Positions 5,779 through 9,028 of a DNA stretch of 9,028 nucleotides are shown here, in pieces; the first letter of the stretch is position 1, and each line of letters starts with the position of its first letter. Origin of the DNA: JAKVCB01 sp963578605 (GTDB lineage Bacteria; Planctomycetota; Planctomycetia; Pirellulales; Lacipirellulaceae). A program made the translations under genes and the position numbers. The notes beneath the pieces were generated by a model. The model made no database searches, was not told the DNA's origin, and saw only the letters and a program-made list of their open reading frames with translations. Location of the stretch: contig CAUZEA010000167.1 of assembly GCA_963578605.1 (NCBI GenBank), forward strand, positions 1 through 9,028, read 5' to 3'.

Positions 5779-7336
5779 AATCGCTTGCCCCGCCCGGGCG
5801 CCGCGGGACCAGCAGCAGGCCGTGCAAGGCTTCCTCCGGCGGCGGAGCCGTCAACCAGCTCACCGGCAAGCCGATCGCCACCACCGATATCGTGGTGAAC
5901 ATTCCGTCCCACCACGTGTTGTCCTTTAACCCCGCCAATGGCCCCAACCACTCGAGTGTCGGCGGGTCCAGCATGGGAAGCACCAGTCGAATCAAGCAAA
6001 CGACAACCAGTCCCGCCGCCATGCCAAAAACCACTCCCACCGTGTTCGCGCGTGGAACGAGCATGCCCATCATCAAGACCGCGAGCAGCATTCCAAGAGT
6101 GGCGCCGGCGATCGAGAGCAGGATGGAAAATACGGGGGAATCAATCCGGGACAGCAGGCAGGCGATCAGGATAACGCCCATACCGAAGGCAATGGTCAGC
6201 CAACGGTTGACGGCCAACCCGACTTCGCGACCGTTCAGCCAGTCGTTCACCAGAGAGGCCGCCATGCTGTTGATACCGCTGTCCAAACTGCTCATCGCCG
6301 CGGCGAACAATCCGGCCAGCAATAATCCGGTCATACCGTATCCACCAGAGAAGTTGATCACGAAATGCGGCAACAACAGATCCTTGTTTTTTCCAGCCGA
6401 GTACTCTGCGAACAAGTCAACGTGCGATTGCTGGTAATACACATACAATGCCGATCCCACCAGAAAAAACAACGTGCACGACACAATCGTGAACCCAGCC
6501 TTGACGATCAGTGCCTTGCGCGCATCGTTCACAGAATCAACGGTCACATACCGCTGAAAGGATCCGTAAGCGGCGAGCTGGCCCCCCATATAGATAAAGA
6601 AACCGTAGGCACAGGCCGAGAACAGGTTGTGTTCGGCTAAACCGCCCTCGGTGTGGAACATATCGAATTTCCCACCATCCGATCCGAGCGTCCTGAAAGC
6701 TGCCCATCCCCCGTCGATGTTCGACAACAGCAGCCACAACAGGAAACACATACCTCCAGCCAGGGCAAACGCCTGGATCGCGTCGGTCCAGATCACAGCC
6801 TTCACTCCTCCCATGGCCGTGTACAGGGTTGCCAAGAGTCCCACGATGACAATCACCGCAAGCGTTTGCCCCGTCGATTCGGTCTTCAAGACCACGTCCA
6901 GAATCTTGGCAACCGCCAGCAGCATCGTGCCCATCCAACCCGCCGAATAGACCATGAAAATCAAGCTCGCCAGCAGGCGGACACGGCGACTGAACCGGTG
7001 TTCGAGGTATTCATACAAACTGGTGAAACCGAGGCCTTTATAGAACGGGATGAACCAGATGCACGTAATCGGAATCACCACAAATGGAATGAACAGAATG
7101 GCCAGAAGCTGGTGGTAGTCCCCGTAAGCGCCTTCCGCGGGCAGGCCCACGAATGAATTGGAACTGAACGTCGTGGCAAACAGCGACAATCCGACCGGGA
7201 TCCAATGCATGTTCCGGTCGCCGAGGAAATAGGAGTCGTTGTTTTTCTGCTTGTTTGAAAAGTAGACGCCCAGACTGATCACCACAGTCAGGTAACCAAT
7301 GCAAATGGTCCAGTCGAGCATCGCGATTTGTTGCAC
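5777..7336 (-). CDS. Sodium:solute symporter (SSS family)
   Basis: Predicted inner-membrane sodium-coupled importer, 519 residues with about 13 hydrophobic segments and the LeuT-type fold of the SSS family (PutP, vSGLT, SiaT relatives). Family landmarks are FATTFSSNSFVGLPAEGAYG (53-72, broken first helix), YTAMGGVKAVIWTDAIQ (172-188), and AAAMSSLDSGINS (346-358). In that last stretch S349-S350 fit the Na2 sodium site. The start is GTG at 7336, chosen because a good ribosome binding site precedes it; the ATG at 7321 (M6) has none. The C-terminus after the last helix (APPPEEALHGLLLVPRRPGGASD, about residues 497-519; shown in two parts: APPPEEALHGLLL and VPRRPGGASD) is unusual. The stop codon falls at the edge of a duplicated PEP-CTERM tail, so the native end may be replaced. 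The substrate cannot be read; a sugar or sugar acid fits the neighbours. Confidence 0.93.
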   Translation of the reverse strand: MQQIAMLDWTICIGYLTVVISLGVYFSNKQKNNDSYFLGDRNMHWIPVGLSLFATTFSSNSFVGLPAEGAYGDYHQLLAILFIPFVVIPITCIWFIPFYKGLGFTSLYEYLEHRFSRRVRLLASLIFMVYSAGWMGTMLLAVAKILDVVLKTESTGQTLAVIVIVGLLATLYTAMGGVKAVIWTDAIQAFALAGGMCFLLWLLLSNIDGGWAAFRTLGSDGGKFDMFHTEGGLAEHNLFSACAYGFFIYMGGQLAAYGSFQRYVTVDSVNDARKALIVKAGFTIVSCTLFFLVGSALYVYYQQSHVDLFAEYSAGKNKDLLLPHFVINFSGGYGMTGLLLAGLFAAAMSSLDSGINSMAASLVNDWLNGREVGLAVNRWLTIAFGMGVILIACLLSRIDSPVFSILLSIAGATLGMLLAVLMMGMLVPRANTVGVVFGMAAGLVVVCLIRLVLPMLDPPTLEWLGPLAGLKDNTWWDGMFTTISVVAIGLPVSWLTAPPPEEALHGLLLVPRRPGGASD

Positions 7337-7574
7337 GTTATCCCCTCTTGGTTCAACAGCACTAAGGACACAGGTCAGCTGCTACCACAGAATTGATCGG
7401 TCGATTGCAATTGGTTGGCTCTGATCGCGCGCCGTGCGGCCTCGGCTGTTTGAAATGTTAGCCCAACCCCTGGCATTTGATCAATGACCGTCCGACAAGG
7501 TCGAATGTCCCGGTCCCCCAGGCACCGTCAGAAATGGCAACGCCCCGTTGCACTCCACCCTTGCGGCCACGCTA
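7337..7574. other. Leader region upstream of the symporter
   Basis: This gap carries the symporter's ribosome binding site and presumably its promoter. The only spaced hexamers I find on the minus strand (TTGCAA, 17 bp, TGGTAG) are too weak to call. No gene is seen. The duplicated DNA starts at 7575. Confidence 0.4.
7342..7349 (-). promoter_or_regulatory. Ribosome binding site deciding a GTG start
   Basis: The minus strand reads AAGAGGGG, five bases before the GTG at 7334-7336. The alternative ATG at 7319-7321 is preceded by CAAATCGCG with no purine-rich site, so GTG is the better start for the symporter. Confidence 0.65.
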
Positions 7575-7740
7575 CGGTTCGACCTTCAGAAGTGTGCGTC
7601 GACAACAATTGCGCACCTGCTCTGCCGGCCTTGACCCGACCGCCGCTAAAGATGTGCGGGTCAACTCAGCCGTCGCACCGCTCTCTCTTCCAAAACAGGC
7701 CCACCAGGCCGGTCATGAACAGCAAGGCAGCCCCCGGTTC
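7575..7740. repeat. 166-bp direct repeat, right copy
   Basis: Ungapped partner of 5613-5778, 1962 bp away in direct orientation. Here it is in place: 7666-7740 encodes the PEP-CTERM tail of the surface protein and 7575-7665 is its 3' flank. Mismatches in the 91-bp flank fall almost evenly over the three positions of the frame that happens to stay open (7, 6 and 5), so the flank is conserved as DNA and probably not coding. Confidence 0.9.
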
Positions 7741-9028
7741 GGGAACCGCGGCCTCGCTGCCGGTGCCAACCACGTTCCCAAACCGGTCGTTCCAGAAAAC
7801 GTAGTCGGCGTCGTCGACCATGCCATCACCAGTGCCATCGGCCCGCAGGTCCACTTGTGAGCCGAGCGTGTCGCGCCAGAGGGTGTAATCGGCGGCATCC
7901 ACCACGCCATCGCCGTTGTAATCGCCAGTGCCCAGCGGCGCCAGAACACGCAGTTGACCTTTGACAAGCAGCGAGGAATCATCCCACAACCCTGCGTCCA
8001 GGGAGGGTAGCATAATGTCGCTGAAACTACCTTGAAGTTCCACGTCAGGTGCCAGGCTCAACAGGCTCAAAGTGTCACCAATCTGAGGCATGAAGCCATC
8101 GATCAACTCCACCTTGAGGGTACCGGCCAGAGCTATGACCCCGTCCAGTGTCACTTGATCGTATTGTTGTGAATCCAAACCACCGATCTCCAGACTCAGA
8201 GTCCCGGCGGAACTGAGCAAAACATCTGAAAGCGCCAACTGGCCGGCACTGTTACCCACGCTGACGTTGCCGTAGATCGAGGCCCCGCTAATGGATCCTG
8301 AACCAGACACATCGCCATAGAGCGAGAGTCCAGACTCGCTACCCGCAACCGAGCCGGCCGTACCTAGGTCCAGGTCACCGAAGAGGCGTCCATAACCGCT
8401 GATCTCATCCACCGAGTTAAGCGCAAATCCAGTAGACGAAGTGAGTGTTCCATTGGCAAGTGTGGTCGAATCGCCCAAGTCTACTCCATCTGCATCAACC
8501 AGCGACAGGTTGGCCTGGCCCACATAAAGTGTGCCAGTTAGGACAATGCCCGTGCTGTTGGTTGCGTTGCCCATCCCGTACGTACCCGAATCCAAAAAAA
8601 TCAAGCTACCTCCCCCGGTAAGGCCACCGACTTCGAGTGTACCGGCATCGATGTTCACTGTGCCGGAATTCTTAACCACACCATCGACGCGTACCCGACC
8701 ACCGTCAGTAATATTCAGCGTCCCGTCATCCACCGTCAGCTCGTCCGCGATATCCCATTGAGAATTCTCACCGGTGACCGTCACCACGCCCGTTGATCCA
8801 AGAGTACTACCAATCCGACTTGAATCATTGACAACCACCGCGCCACCCGCCTCAATGCTCAGTATACCGTCACCGCGGTAGCCTACCTGCAATTCGTCCA
8901 TGATGTCCCACCGCGAATTTGCACCGGTGACCGTCGCGGTGCCTGTCGAACCGGATTTGAAACCGAGGATACCGTCAGTCGATGGGACAACCGCTCCATC
9001 GGCGATTCGCATCGTGCCGCTGCCGCTG
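7666..9028 (-). CDS. PEP-CTERM surface protein with T5SS-type repeats and dockerin-like module (5' partial)
   Basis: Frame open to the right window edge; 453 codons are visible and the true start lies outside. Residues are numbered from the Met at 9012. Residues 21-61 and 72-109 are two copies of the T5SS/PEP-CTERM-associated repeat (GSTGxxTVTGxNSxWDIxDEL, then a G-x-L-x-I-x-x-G-G strand). Residues 110-360 continue as Gly/Ser/Thr-rich passenger-like beta structure, including LEIGGLDSQQYDQVTLDGVI and LIDGFMPQIGDTLSLLSL, typical of autotransporter-like solenoids. Residues 364-413 hold a dockerin-like pair of calcium loops, DYNGDGVVDAADYTLWRD and DGTGDGMVDDADYVFWND. The C-terminus is a PEP-CTERM signal: VPEPG (423-427), a hydrophobic helix LLFMTGLVGLFW and a KRER end, to be cut by an exosortase. 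The protein is expected on the cell surface, perhaps as an adhesin or scaffold. No enzymatic domain is visible. Its 3' end is duplicated at 5613-5778. Confidence 0.9.
   Translation of the reverse strand, partial: SGSGTMRIADGAVVPSTDGILGFKSGSTGTATVTGANSRWDIMDELQVGYRGDGILSIEAGGAVVVNDSSRIGSTLGSTGVVTVTGENSQWDIADELTVDDGTLNITDGGRVRVDGVVKNSGTVNIDAGTLEVGGLTGGGSLIFLDSGTYGMGNATNSTGIVLTGTLYVGQANLSLVDADGVDLGDSTTLANGTLTSSTGFALNSVDEISGYGRLFGDLDLGTAGSVAGSESGLSLYGDVSGSGSISGASIYGNVSVGNSAGQLALSDVLLSSAGTLSLEIGGLDSQQYDQVTLDGVIALAGTLKVELIDGFMPQIGDTLSLLSLAPDVELQGSFSDIMLPSLDAGLWDDSSLLVKGQLRVLAPLGTGDYNGDGVVDAADYTLWRDTLGSQVDLRADGTGDGMVDDADYVFWNDRFGNVVGTGSEAAVPEPGAALLFMTGLVGLFWKRERCDG
8686..8952 (-). repeat. Two T5SS/PEP-CTERM-associated repeat units
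   Basis: Coding repeats of about 51 residues: unit 1 at 8830-8952 and unit 2 at 8686-8799. Both share G-S-T-G-x-x-T-V-T-G-x-N-S-x-W-D-I, and the DNA repeats ACCGGTGACCGTC in both. More units are likely beyond the window edge. Confidence 0.75.

Noticed and set aside
5526..5999. Minus-strand open frame of 157 codons spanning the left repeat and the symporter end
   Set aside because: It overlaps the symporter out of frame. Its part shared with the right repeat shows substitutions spread evenly over codon positions (7, 6 and 5), and the right copy has a stop after KVEP, so it looks non-coding.
1..9028. tRNA, rRNA or riboswitch
   Set aside because: I saw no cloverleaf, rRNA-like or known riboswitch pattern by reading; a covariance-model scan would be needed to exclude them.

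Overview
The window looks like a chromosomal accessory region of a planctomycete, probably Pirellulales-like. The evidence is the gene mix: a formylglycine-type sulfatase, a Tat-exported Asp-box (BNR) protein, a DUF1501 relic, a divergent DapA/NanA-type aldolase, an SSS sodium symporter, and a surface protein carrying T5SS/PEP-CTERM-associated repeats, a dockerin-like module and a PEP-CTERM tail. The taxonomic placement is inferred from gene families only.

Layout. Positions 1-110 are the start of an IS3-family element, reading leftwards out of the window. A few codons resembling an SSS symporter N-terminus may lie beside it. Two plus-strand genes follow: an exported sulfatase (220-1821) and a Tat-exported sialidase-like protein (2138-3424). 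They are separated by 316 bp that contain two exact tandem duplications. On the minus strand, 3511-4096 is a decayed C-terminal half of a DUF1501 gene with an in-frame stop and a tail resembling a short-chain dehydrogenase. A cluster of three stem-loops and a 15-bp tandem repeat (4097-4260) separates it from the aldolase gene (4259-5203). Further right on the minus strand lie the SSS symporter (5777-7336) and the 3' part of the PEP-CTERM surface protein (7666-9028, running off the right edge).

The main structural discovery is a pair of ungapped 166-bp direct repeats (5613-5778 and 7575-7740, about 81% identical by hand count, 1962 bp apart) that bracket the symporter gene. The right copy is the real 3' end of the PEP-CTERM gene plus 91 bp of downstream DNA. 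The left copy is a degenerate PEP-CTERM tail that begins exactly where the symporter reading frame stops. This suggests a past duplication or insertion that placed the symporter between two copies of one gene's tail.

Functionally, the set could form a small scavenging module for sulfated, acidic glycans. The sulfatase would remove sulfate, the Asp-box enzyme would release a terminal sugar outside the cytoplasm, the SSS protein would import it with sodium, and the Schiff-base aldolase would cleave it, as NanA does with sialic acid. The sialic-acid reading is a hypothesis: the aldolase and the Asp-box protein are both divergent, and the genes do not form one operon.
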